A stretch of 64,000 nucleotides of DNA from Lepidodermella squamata (Eukaryota > Gastrotricha). Below, piece after piece: positions 23,376-36,700 of the stretch. Below the pieces are notes generated by a model. The model was not told where the DNA came from. It made no database searches and saw only the letters and a list, made by a program, of their open reading frames with translations. Location of the stretch: contig JBLDXI010000019.1 in assembly GCA_047495785.1 (NCBI GenBank), forward strand, positions 868,001-932,000. The letters run 5' to 3'. Made by a program: the position numbers and the translations under genes. The number at the start of each line of letters is the position of its first letter. Position 1 is the first letter of the stretch.

Positions 23376-24725
23376 GTAAAAATCTGTTCTATCTATGTCT
23401 CACTTTGCGGTGATGGCGGTGAAAATTTGGCATGCATAACAGCATCCTTAATAACTTGTACCACGCTGCTCTTGGTTTTGGCATGTTTTGTTAATGTAGT
23501 AATAACAATAATAAATATATTATCATTCGTTGTCACTGCCCCGTCACTAACAAGCAGTTTCATGGTTTAATTGCTAGAGTTCTAGTGGTCTATTAAAGCG
23601 CTGGTGATGGCGCTTGTTAACGCCGGCGCTGTTGTTAATAGGCCGACGTTTAGGGCGCGCACCCCACGAGACGCCTTGCCGAAATGTTTACAGACCGCAA
23701 TTATTTAGTGTTGACATAATCGCCGTCCTTCGTAGACATCCAGTCGCAACAGCATCATCGTCGTTTGTACACGACGGTGTGACTTGTATTTGCCCTACCC
23801 TCAATCTACCACGGTTCATGTCTTGTATTTTGTGCCCGGCCTGAACCATCCGGATACCGGTCTTATCCCGAGTGTATATGGGGTATGGGCCCCTGTCTAA
23901 GCCATGATATAATACTCGCCCTTATTGCTGTATACTATTTTTCAAGCCCCGTACGCGCGTTGTTTGCCAAAGTAGGTTGCACGTAAATATACCTACAGCA
24001 GCGCGCACAGTGTTTTGTACCCGAAGATGCGACATTGCGCAAATGAATGAATGAATCGGCCACCGTTGCACCAAATAGCAACGTGTTGGGCCGTCTTACT
24101 TACCTATTTCTAGCCGAAATGATAATATTTCCATTGCCGACATGCGGCGACGTCTTTTCGTTGTCGTTTGTTAACTGCTAGACGTGCCTCGCATTAGGAG
24201 ATTTTACTGTTATACATAGAACAAGTTCAATCCAGGTCGACTGCTGTCTTCGTCGTCGTCGTCGTCGCCGCTTCTGCATTCTTAAGACAAAGCAGTAGCG
24301 TATTAATGTCGCGAGGAAAAGATATGCCCGTGATAATAGGCCGAACTGCTGACGAGTGTTAACATGACACAGCGCACTGGTGACGCGCCGCTAACAGGTT
24401 AATCGCAGCCAAACAGCCGAGCAATAATAAATAATTAGCTGCAGAAATATTCACCTGCTCGCTCATTTTTTACATGCCCTAATCCACTCAGTCACTCGCT
24501 CAGTAGAACGAACACCTGTAGCCCCTAAATTATGCATGCCGATTACTAATCTCTCGTGTGCTTTTTTCTCACATGCTTTTGTCAACAGATTTTTTATTAC
24601 ATTATACACTATTATTAATAACATCAATACGGTCATGCTGTTGTTGTTTATCGAGTTACAGCAGCGGCTTTTGATGAACTAACCAACTAACGTGTTTTGT
24701 CGACGCGAGAGATAGCCTTAGAAAC

Positions 24726-27700
24726 ATGCCGAGCGTTAGTTGTAACTATCCCAATATTTATGTTCCAGACGAAAACGAAGAGGTGCTATGCGATGCGCTA
24801 ACTCGATGGATTAATTGGCACCTGGAATCGGTAAAATAAATTACTCAATGAATTTGGCGAAATTATCGTGATTTTTTTCTAGCATAATTTATTACCCATC
24901 CCGGACTTGGTCGAAGGAGTGAAAGACGGCCGGGCTCTTCTGCAACTTGTCGAATGCTTGTCTGGTCAACCGCTAACGCCGGAACGCGGCCAAACGCGGA
25001 TACACTGTGTTGGCAATGTAAATAAACTGCTGGACTTTCTTCGCCTTCAATCTACGGTTTGCCTTGAAATTTGCCTTGAGATTTTTATTAATTTTTGTTC
25101 ATTTTTAGTTAAAATTATCCAACATCGTTCCGGAAGATATTATCGACGGAAACGTTAAAATTATATTATCCCTGGTGTGGAATATTGCTCTGTATTATCA
25201 GGTGAGTTATTTTAAGGTGGATTTTTTTAATTTTAATCCAATTTTTTTAGATCATTCGTGTTCTCGTTTTGGACGGCTATGTAAGCCGCGATTGTCAATT
25301 ATCAGCCTGTGAACAGGCGATATTATCATGGTGCCAGCAATGTACAGAGAATTATTCAACAGTCGATATTACAAATCTAACATCGTCGTGGCGCGACGGC
25401 CTAGCGCTGAACGCCGTTTTACACGCGCATTTATCGGCAACGTTCGACTTTAGCCGCGTTTTGCGCATGCAACCGGCCGAACGGGTTGCCAACGCGTTGG
25501 AACTCGCTAACCGGCATTTAGGCATTCGGCCGATTTTCGGCCCCGAGGCTATTGCTTCAACCTCGAATGCCGGTCTGGATAAGAAGACACTGCTGCTTTA
25601 CCTCAGCATGTTATTCGAACGGCTGCCCCGCCTGCCGTCAGCTGGCGGCCTCATCCACCGGTCTGACTCGCATAGCCCGACTGATATACAATCGTCGGGC
25701 TACGAGAAGCAGTCTATGACTTCGTCCATGACCGATAACGACGGCGGGGCGAGTGGCGGGTTAGGCTCGAGTATGGGCGGGCCGTCGATTTCGTTCGGCG
25801 AATCGATTGAAAGCATGTTATCGTGGCTCGCAGTCGCTGAGGGCCAACTCACCCTCGCCGAGTCGGAACCCCTGGGCGAGGGGACCCCCGCCCTGGTCGA
25901 ACAACTGGCCCAACACGAAGAACTCATGGGCGATATGGCGAAACAGCAAACCACAGTCGGACAGTTACTATTAGACGGGTCTTTACCCCCAACTTCCGAC
26001 TCGGACCAGCAACAGCACGAAGTCCAACAGCGCCAAGTTGCGTTATTAAGGCAGCGCTGGGAGGATTTAAGGACTCGAGTCATCGCGAGGTTAGGTGCTA
26101 TCCAAGACAGATTAAGAGTTGTCCGAAAATCTGATCTAGACCGAATTTCCCACGCGTTGCCTCAGTTGGAAAACGCGATTCGAGACCAACTCGACTCGGC
26201 GAATGGCCGCAATGTTTTAGCTGTTGTTAACTCGCTGGAAGGCCTTAATACCCATGTTAACCTTATTCACAACTTCGAGGCATCGGTTGAGGGTTATCTA
26301 AGGACAACCGAGGCTGTTCACGCGAATTTAATCGCTTGTGAAGAATCGGAGGAATTCGGCGAGGATGGGCCGCAATTACTGCAAAAAGCTGTGTCGTTCG
26401 GTGAACGACTCGCGAATTTGCAGCGGCAACTGGAGCAACAGCGTGATATCGTCGACCGGGCCCTTCGCGCCTGGCGGTTTTTCGCCGAGGAAGAGGGCTT
26501 ATTCAACGCGTGGTTGGCTGAAAAAGAGGCGATAATGGAACGAATGGTTGCAACGAAACTGTCCGGCTCGACTACAACCGGGTCTTCATCTGGGTCCGGG
26601 TCTCCGTCCCCGTTTGCTCAAACCGTGATCAGGCAGGTGCGACTGCTGAAATCTATCGAGTTGGAAATGGATAGCCAAGTTCGGCGGTTCGATTCGTTGA
26701 ATGACCATGCCCAGTTGGTGGTCAGTTCCCTAGGGGGTAACACGGCGGTTCTAGCCACCGTATCCGGGCAACTCGAAGCTATGCAACAACGGTGGGAAGC
26801 GCTAGTCCTGGCTATGGAGACTCACTCTCAGGTTTTAGCCGCGACTGGGGTGGATTTAAGCGAGGCCTTACTACCCTCACCCAGCGATAGCCAAGAAATG
26901 CAGAGATCAGTCGGGGGTGGAGGGTCGAGTGGGGGTAGCAGCACCCAGGGCGGTGCCGGGTTGGTGCCAAGTGGGTCCGGAAATCTGGCGAGTAGTGGCA
27001 ATGCCGCTTCCATCAGCCCGGCCAGTTCTTGCCTCAGCGAATTCGAATTCGCGGCTCGACAACTCATCGAATGGCTCGAACGGGCTGAGAGTGGGGTAGG
27101 GCTAATGGCGGTCGGTGACACCCGTCACCCAATGTCAACCGAGGAGCAGTTATCTCTTCTCGCCGAGATGCGGAATGAATTAGCAGGTCAAGTCAGCCAG
27201 TTAGACTCTGTTAAACAACTCGGAGGTCGGCTGGTTCAAGACCTGGAACAAGCCGGCGAGTCGGGGGGTGACGTGACCGAGGCTATCCGATCCCTAGAAA
27301 CCCGCCTCGAACGCCTCTCCCAAACCGCTAATGCCTCAGAACGGCGGTTATTAGTCGGAATTGATATCAGGGTGATTCAAGAGGAGGTCTCTTCGTTGAA
27401 TGAAGTTTTGGCTGGGTATGAAAAATTCCTGAAGTCGATCAGTAACGACCGGCCAACCGACCCGGGTATGACGTCATGCCTCATCGATCAATGCCGCGTT
27501 AAGCTAAAATTGATGTCATCCTATGGCGATCGCATCGAAAGCCTCGAACATCGATCTTCGGCCCTTCAAGCGCCGGAAGACTCGATGTTGGAAGAGGTGA
27601 ATCATCTTCACCAGGAGGTTGATCGATTCGTGGGGAATTGGAACGGAGTTAGGGCGCAAATCGATGAAAGACTGAAAATTTTAAAGACAATAGCCGCTCA

Positions 27701-30700
27701 ACGGCCGCCGAAATCAGTCGTGGAGTCGATTAATGCCCTATCTAAATGGCTCGCTGAGGTCGAAGGAGTGCTGCAAAGCGAGAGAATTGAGGCGAATGAG
27801 GTCAGCGCGCTGGAGGATCAGCATAACCAACTTCGCGAGTTGGGTAACGCTGTTCGAGAATACGAGGATTATTTAAGCCGGGTTGAAGCCGGGGTTCGAG
27901 CTAACGCGGCGTCTGCTGGTATCGGCTCGCAAGAACAGGCTAATCTACAAACCTCAGTCACTCGGCTAGTCGAGCAATACGCCACTGTTCGAGAAACTAT
28001 CGACGCTCATGGGACTCAGTTGCAGCGGCTGATCGCGGATTTGACTGAGTTACAGTCAAACTGCGATGGTTTGAACACCTGGTTAGACGAAATGAGGTCC
28101 TACATCACGGAAACTCGACCCTCAGTTGGCGATCTTGAAACTCTCCGCCAACAGGTTAACGAATGGAGTGACGCTGAGCGCGATGTTAGTACCCTCGAAC
28201 AGACTTTGTCGGTTATTCAAAGTTTAACTAATCGCCTACTGGCCAGTGCGAATAGCCCGGCTTTTGCTGATAAACTCGTCAAGCAATTATCGTCACTTCA
28301 ATCGCGATTTTCTGACACAGCGGGTGAAACTCGTGGCTTGGGCAGCCGCCTTAAAACTAGCCTAGCGACTGTTGAGCAGTTGTGGTCTGACTGCGAGCGT
28401 TTGACAAATTGGCTTGAACAGCGAATTGCCAGCCTTGAATCGGATAAAGTCAGCGAAACTGGTCTGCCGAGTGGTCCGATTTCGGATGAAGCCCAGCTGC
28501 AAGAACGGTTTCAACAGGCTCAGGAGGGTCGTCGGGAATTCGAAGAGCAGAGCTCGGAATACGCGTCGTTGCAGCAAACCTACGACCAGTTAGTGCCATC
28601 AGGCGCGTCGACCACTGACACGCCGTTAAACCGCCGTTTACAGAAATTAAACAACGTCTGGGACCAGTTAGGTGGCATGATTGCCGAGCGACTTGCAGTT
28701 CTACAACGGGCCCAAACTGAGGTCCATTCGGTTAAAGAGCTGGCTAAGCAGGAAGATGATTGGCTGAATGATGTCGAACATCGGCTGACGATTTGCCGCC
28801 GGCCGTTGACGGACGCTGAGGATATCAGTGAGCAGAGTTACGAGCTGGAAAATATCTGGCAGCGCGACTCAGCCGCTCATATTTCGACTGAATTACGGAC
28901 CGTTTCAGACCGGCTGATTTCAGCTGAAATTTGCGCGTCTCTTGTCTCGCAAGTTCGGGAGAAGGCGGATAAGCGGCGCGATGAGGTTAGCGAGAAGGTG
29001 ACTCAAGAACTCGCTAGACTCGAGGCGATGCTGCAGCAGAGCCAGGAAATTGAGCGAACCCTACTTGGGGTTATGCAGTGGCTATGCGATGCGGATGAGT
29101 TGCTGCAAAGCCGTCTCGAGGCCGATATTCTGGCCGCTGATGTCCCGCAAGAATTCGAGGCGTTGCAAAATGAGTTCGGCGAGCACGAGCGAGTTGTTAA
29201 CCGGCTCGAATCGATCAAAGACGGGCTGTCGAGCGAAGGCCGTGAGCTAGCGGCTGCTCGTCTCAAGCAGCAAATGGATTTGATAAGGGAGCGATTCGCG
29301 GCTGTTAACCACAAATTCGCCAAGTTTCAAAGACCGGCTGATTTCGAGACGAAACTCGACCGGGTTCGGCGTGTTCTCGACGATGTTGAGGAGCGGTTGA
29401 ATTTACTTGAGATTCGCGAGGCTGATGTCGATACGTTGAGCTCGCAACTCGACCACTGTTTACGCTTCTATCGAACCCTAAGTGAGGCGAAACCTGAGGT
29501 TGAGTACGTGCTAAGAACTGGCCGGCAGGTTGTTGAGAAGCGCCAAGTCGACTACCCCGAGAAGCTATCAGCCACGCTAGACACGATAAAGCACCGATTC
29601 AACCAGCAGGGTAGCCAAGTGACGCAGTCGAAAGGCCTGTTGGAGCGGGCGGTGAAATTGTCGAAAAAGTTGACGAAAGACGCGAATGTTTTGAAAGATT
29701 TGTACGCGAAAGTGGACGCGGCTGTTGCTGACGTCCAGCAGAACCAGGACGACGCCCCGGCTGGTCAACCGGCCATGTCCGTTGACGACGGTTTGCGGCT
29801 GCTCGAAGTTCTCGACGGCCAGTTACGGCGGCGGCAGCAAACGTTGCGATCTGCTGAGGACTGTATGGCTCAACTCACTGATCTAGCGAGTGTTTGTTGC
29901 TCAGGGGGCGAGTTGGCGCAGGGTGCGATGAAGGACTGGTTAACGCTACGCTATGGCGCGTTGCCTGTTCGCATGGAGCGCGCGAATAGCGAGTTGAATG
30001 ATGCTATCAGCCGTTTACGTGAGCAGCAACAGCGCATTCAATCGATACAGGCCGATATTCAAACCGCCATGGAGTCGATAGGTTCGGCGTTGTTTCGAGC
30101 CGAGGCGCAACTGCGACGCTGGACGACCACCGGGGAATTGACGGCGGCGGATCGCCAGAAGCTACAGGTTTGTGTTTATTATTAAGGTGGTTGTTGATAC
30201 TATTTTTCGCGCTTCATTTGCCCCTCTCATCAGTGTATAACCAAGTTTCGCGATATATTTAACTGTAAATAGCATGCCATTACCCGGGCCTATAATCGAT
30301 CGCAAACACGCGATATGCATATATACACTTATATTATAATTCAATTCGACCGCAGTGATAACGATAGTCTATGTGAAGAGAGGTGGCGCCGCTGCTCAAG
30401 GGGAAGGGGAAAAAATAGCCGATGGTAGTAGGGAGGCTGCTCTGTCTTTCCATTGCCTTGTAAATATAATCCGCCTGCGTATAACTGGACACGTAGTTTT
30501 TATCTTGATTATATTTTCTTGCATTATTTATTATGAAAAAAAGCTCGCGAATAATGCTAATTTTTCTCGTTATTACATTGTAATCACGCTATTGTGAAAA
30601 ATTATTGTCGGTTTTTCTTCCTCATCTGCGAACAATAGACGTTGCAAGGCGAACTCGAAACAACTGTTGCTGGTACTCTGTTCTCAAGTGTTCGCTCGCT

Positions 30701-33700
30701 GGCGTCCCAACTCGGCGACATCGAGCCGCGGCTGCGCTCTGTTGTCGACGCGCAAATTGCCGACTTTTCGACAAAACTCGGCGACGTGCAAACTCGAATT
30801 CAGGTGAGACATTTAACATTTTTTATTAGTCTATTTTTGGGGGAATTATTGAAAAATTGCTACCATTCAGATTTGCTGGTTCTATTTTCGTTGATAGGTG
30901 CAATATAATATTGTTTATGGCATTTTTATGGCATTTTTACGGTAATCGTAGACTTGCCTGAGAATATTTTATCGCACTCTTTCGAGCTCATAAAAATGGT
31001 ACATATTTTATTTCCGGGATAAGTACCTCGTCCGAAAATTTGGCAGTAATTGATTTTCTCCTGCTGAGATCGAAATTGCGATCTCTAGATTCGAGCTTTA
31101 ATTATTAAATATTTTTCTATATTATTGCATTCATTTTTTAGATGGCTCTAGCCCAATCGGAAGCAAACGAGTTGGAAAAAAGTTCTATTAAGGAGGCTGT
31201 TTCTACCTCCGCCGATGATGTTATCCTCGCCCTTCAGTCATGCCTCGAAAAAGTTCAATCACTGCATCAGCCCGATCTCACGACAACACTGTCATCCGAA
31301 GCCGCTGATCAACTAGTCCAGGCGTATACAAGCGAATTCGAGGCAACTGACGAGGCTGTTCGAGCGTGTATAGCTCGAATCGGAGTTTGGCTCGAGGAAA
31401 CCGCGGAAGGCGAAGAGGCGGAACGAGTCGCTGGAATGCTGGACGATCTCAAAAAGCAGGCGCAAACCCTGGTCGATCATCACGCCTCAGTCACCCGGCT
31501 GAGTCGCGGTGTTTGCGATTTGCGAGAAATGGAACTACTTCGAGATCAACTATCCGAACGACTGGCTCGAGTTTTCGACGCGGCCGACGGAATTTCAGGC
31601 ACATTGGCCGGGGTCACCCAGGAAGACCTGGACGTTGTTCAAACCGAGGCTGGAGATTTGCAGACTATCCTAAACAGGGTAGCCGCCTCGGGTTTCCAAC
31701 CAGACTCCAGCGCTGTTCGGTTATTAAGGCGGTGCGATGATTTATTGTCACTGAGTACCTCAGGCCTGTTGCTTCAATCCCAGCAGTCTGTCACGAATTC
31801 GACGATTGGAGTCGGGAAGGATGACGCAATGTTCTTATCCGCCCTTTCAGTTCAAACTAACTCGAGATCTATTGTCTTCGACACGCCCCATGGCGGTAGT
31901 ACTGATCTAGTCGGGGAGGAAGGTACCCTCTCGTTATCAATGGCTAACGAAGTCTCGGCCTTCAACACAACGGTCGAAGATGTCAGTCACCGAATTTTGA
32001 CAATTCAGCGCAGTTTGGCGAAGGCTGATCACGTCGCCACTGTCGTACTACTCGAGAACGAATTCGTTAACACGTGTAACAGCCAGCTGCAAACAGTCGA
32101 GGCGCAATGCAGTGAAGTTGTCGAAAATTGCCTGCAAACTGGCGAGGCTAATCACTTGGAAACTGGCGAGAAGCTCAAGTCCTCCGTCGATCTGTTACGC
32201 CTGCAGACGTCTCGGTTAAGGCGGTCGTTTGACGAGCGGCGGACGGATATTCAGCGCGTCGACTCGCTGGAGGACCGCTTTGAGGCGGCTCTTCGCGACA
32301 TGGACGCGATTTTGTCGCGCCGCCAGAAGTCGCCGAAGCCGCAGTTGTTCGCCAACTCGCCGTCGCTGTTCGGCCTCGCGTTGTACGGTCTTGAGGCCGA
32401 GCTTTCGGCCTGTTTAGGCGAGTGCAATCTTTCGGAGTCTTCAGAAGACTCGCCGCTCGCCTCAAGAGCGTCGCAACTGCGAGCGAAAATCGCGGCTAAT
32501 CTCGACCGGCTGAAGTCGACGATCGCTGATACGCCGAAATCGCTCGACAAGGCTGACATTGTCAAATGCCTGCATGAAGGCGAGGAGTTCGGCGACAATG
32601 AGTGGTACCAAAGCGCGGGTGTTGTGCTGAAATGGGCCCAGTTATCGCCGATTGCGAATGACGAAATTCAACAAATCCACGATATCTCGATCGCGTTAGC
32701 CGACGAACGCGCTGCCTTTGCGAAACAGGTCGATGCCTGGGTCGATCGCATTCTGCCTGAAGTTCTCGAGGGCGGTGTTGTTGATATCAGCTCAATTCTC
32801 GCTGAAATTGAGCGGAAAAAGCGGCGGTTATCCATCGTCGAAGACCCGGCTAAGGCGGAGGAGTTGCGGCAAAAACTGAGCAAATTACGCCAGGCTGTTG
32901 TCACATCGGCCGGGCAAGACCTATGCCGCTGGTTGGGCGTGATTCGCGAGCTGGTCACCGCCGGCCGGGTTCGGATCGGCGACTCGGATCAGGTCGAATC
33001 TGAGATGGATAAGCTCACGAAACTTGGCGCGGATTTCGAGGAGAAGCAGGGTGTTCTGAAGCAGATCATCGACGACGCAACCAACGACGAAATTGCCATT
33101 CAAAGTGAGTGGTAGCCTTAATTATTAATGACTATATAAATTAGCCTGGGGGTGGTGTGGTTGATGGGGCGGGGACAAAACCCACCAGAAAAAGGCCTAC
33201 TCAATGCACTTGAGGCGTGAAGTTTTTCGGTTCTTGATTATTGTTTTTTCTGCCGTGCTTTATTACGAGCAATATGACTAGCTTTGAGCGGAAATTCTGG
33301 CAATTTCGCACCTAGCCTTCGTTTCCGTACTTTGTTTCCGGGCGGCCCGCCGTCCGATTTGACGCCGCTGTATTAAATACCGCGACAAAATGCGATTTTT
33401 CCCTCGCATTCTGGCGACCAATAGTTGCGACCTTTTTGAAATGTGGACATTATATCAGATTTCAGTGTATAGCCGTTCCGCTTCCCATAAAACCATTTCG
33501 CTCGCTACGCGGGGGTGAAAATTAGCCGATTTATTGAGCTGGATTATACATTTTAATGCATAGCGTGAAATACTATTAGAGAAGCTTGATTTTCGGGCCA
33601 ATTAATTTATCGTTTCTTGGTTTCTGAGTAAACATATCATGTGACGCTTTTCCACCGCATATAATGGTCTCATCTACTTTGTTTGACCGCATCGCGCTCG

Positions 33701-36700
33701 TTATTTCGATTATTGGCGCCCATCGCTACAAATAATTGCCCTTCCTCCTTGAATAAGTTGCGCGCGCGTGATCGCCTAATCCAATATGACCAGTGGACTT
33801 TATTAAAGGGACCAAAATCTGCTCGATGTACTACTATCTTTTCAACGCCTCAAATCCGCCATTGTCTCGGCTTATTATGATGATTGTTTTTGTTGTACTA
33901 TATTGGCCCATAATTTATATATTATTATTATAAAATGCCACAAGAGACCACTGCACCAAAACGCCTTTTGTCTCCTCTATTTCGCGCCATCGCGTCTTAC
34001 AGCAAAAAATGTGTCAAGAATAATAACCCGCAAATCGCGTCCTAAGAAGCAATTTATAAGGAACTTGTCAGTTTTTCGTCTTCCCCTGTCAATTTTCGCT
34101 TTTTTCTAATGTTATTTATTATCATATTTTTTTATCGCCGTAAGAAAATCAGCCAATGTATAGAATCCCCCGGGTACCATATATTTTGCGCGTATTTTTT
34201 CTACATTTTCGATTTGCTACTGCGGACGTGTGCGAGTCCTGTATATACATGGTCTAATTCACCGTCTGAGGAGATGAAGCAGTAGGGGCAAAAAAATTCT
34301 CGCGAGAATTGGAATTGTTTTATACATTGTCGTTGCATGCCACCACACCCAGTCCAATCATTTGCGCCGGACTGCTCTATTATTTTGCGACGAAATAATC
34401 GCGCGCCACATCCTTGTAGCAGTAGTCAAGTTGTTGAAAATCAAAATCGAAAATGCGCGGAATTATGGCCAGAGCGACAGACACATCTCGGCCGCTCGAG
34501 GCCGTGTCCGCGCGTGTATTTATAGATTACGAGCGCGATGTAGTAATTATTATTGATATAGACATGCACTACTAATGCTACATTTTTAGCCACTCCCAGC
34601 CAGCTTAATAACTTGCGCGCGAAACATGAACTGAGGCGAGATATTTGTAATTACAAAGCGTTCGATCTTTTTTTATTGCATTTAATTAATATATGTAGAT
34701 GGAACTTTGTTTTCAAACAAATAATGTCGTGCTATCACAGTAGAATAGCATGAAACCGGCCTCGGCCAGAAATCATCGTCATCATCGTCATCATTATAGG
34801 CACCCTCCGCCGCCGAGTAGTAGAAGCTGTTTTCATAACTTTTTAATGCAAATATAAAATAATTTTTGTACTGGAAATGTCTTTTCTTCGAGGGTTCGGT
34901 ATGCCGAATCTAAGTAACTGAATAATTTTCCGCAAATAACCTATAAATTGATTAATCGTTTTTTCAGTGAATGACCTCAAAAAACAGTGGGACTCTGCTG
35001 TAGTGGCTGTTGAGGAGCGGAAAACTCAATTGGCCGGAATTTTATCGATCGGTACCGAAATCAACGACCAGGCGGAAAAATTGGATGGCCTAACGGGTCG
35101 ATTACTCGAGTCTACGCAGGAAGCGAAGAGCAAAACGTTAGAAGCTGCTGGGCTCATGACGCCGCCGTCTTCGACAAAGCCGGCCGAATCCGTGGCGCCA
35201 TCAACGCCGTCTTCGGTGCGGCCGAGCCAGGGCGAGTCTGCCTCAACGTTATCAGCCGCGATTTCAACCCCGTCGATGCCATCGCCGTCGTTATCGTCCC
35301 ATGCCGGTTCTCAGGCTGCTGCGTCGGAGATTGAAGCTTCGAAAGATTCGGTGCAAACTGCTGCTAATTTAGCGGATAAGCTGACTGAAAAAGGCAATGA
35401 AGCTGAGGCGTTGGCAAAAACAACTGGTGATGACTCATCGATGGTCCGAGACCGCATCGACAAATCGATCAGAAAATTCAGTACTCTCGTTAACCGACGG
35501 TAAGTCGAATTTTATGGTGAAATTTTATTAAAAAAAATACAAATTAGTTTTAAATTAAAATTTTGAAATATAATTCAATTTTCGAATTTTTTTAAATATT
35601 TTTTACGTCCGTTTTTAGGGCAACAATTATTTTTTCCTGTAAATTCTCAATTTATTTAATCAATTTTTTGTTTCTCTGAATTTTTTTGTAATTTTTTCAA
35701 TTATTTCTTAGCCGGTCAGAATAGGGTACTATTTTTTGTATTTAGCCTCAGGCGGCACGCGTTTAATTTGCCCGACCACTACTACAAGATCCAGTGACTG
35801 TTGACATTTTTTGTCGATCAAAAATGATAGTAGTGGAAAAACGTCTTAACTAAATCAGTTGCACTTGACCACGCTACTAGTGCTGGGCACTAGATCTAAT
35901 CGACGCGCGTTAAGATAATTACATTTTTAAAGAGCAGCCTGGACATGCTGCTATTAAGTATAAAGTAATAATAGCGTTTTATAGGGTGGTCTAATATATG
36001 TTTGTCCAGCTTTTATTTCTGGCCACCAAATATGCCGTATGTTTACTCTGAAGAGTTGTGGCTTTCCTTGCGAGCCTACAACAATTTATCCGCCTTAAGA
36101 TGTTGTTTTGATGCTATATATGGTCCTTTTTCTTTGTTGTAGCTTCTCTTTTATCTGGCTGCTGTGTATCAGATATATTTTTTACGTTTTAAGCTGTTTA
36201 CTATTATTGGCGTAAATAACTGCTACTACCTTGCTTTAAAAAATAATGCGATCGAGTTACTCAATCGATTCGGCGAGTGAAATCGATGATTTTGAGGACA
36301 TAGAAGAAGATGACCTAACCGATATTGACGATTACGGTTATGATGACAGGTTGAGTCTCGCGTCGATCGCCTCGTCGGCCGGCAAAAAAACGCTCGACGA
36401 ACAGCTGAAGGACACGTCCGACTGGCTGTCCGCCGCCGAATCGCGCCTTACCACCGTAAACCGCACGTTCGACGCGCAACTCAGCGCCATTTCACCGTCT
36501 GCCATCGTTCCTGTCGAAGAACTCGGCCAACAACTCTCGGTAAGATTGTAATAAATTGTTTTATCATTATTATGACACAGCGAATAAAAGCCAGACGCGC
36601 TATTGTTTTCGCGCGCGGCGTGAGATAATTTTTATCTCGAGCGGCCATCACGATATATACGAATATAATATATAAATGCGATCGCTTGAAACCGTGCAAC

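Larger units (their letters stand above)
21121..24725 (+). other. CCT8 3' flank and dystrophin 5' region
   Basis: It holds the CCT8 3' UTR with AATAAA at about 21415 and 21474, then some 3 kb of mostly non-coding DNA. There are short simple repeats: GTA near 22206-22222 and CGTCGT near 24250-24267. Two candidate short first exons for dystrophin are listed separately. I see no other gene. Confidence 0.5.

Noticed and set aside
25700-26083. 127-codon minus-strand frame inside dystrophin
   Set aside because: Antisense shadow of the rod exon; the plus frame has clear CH2 and spectrin sequence.
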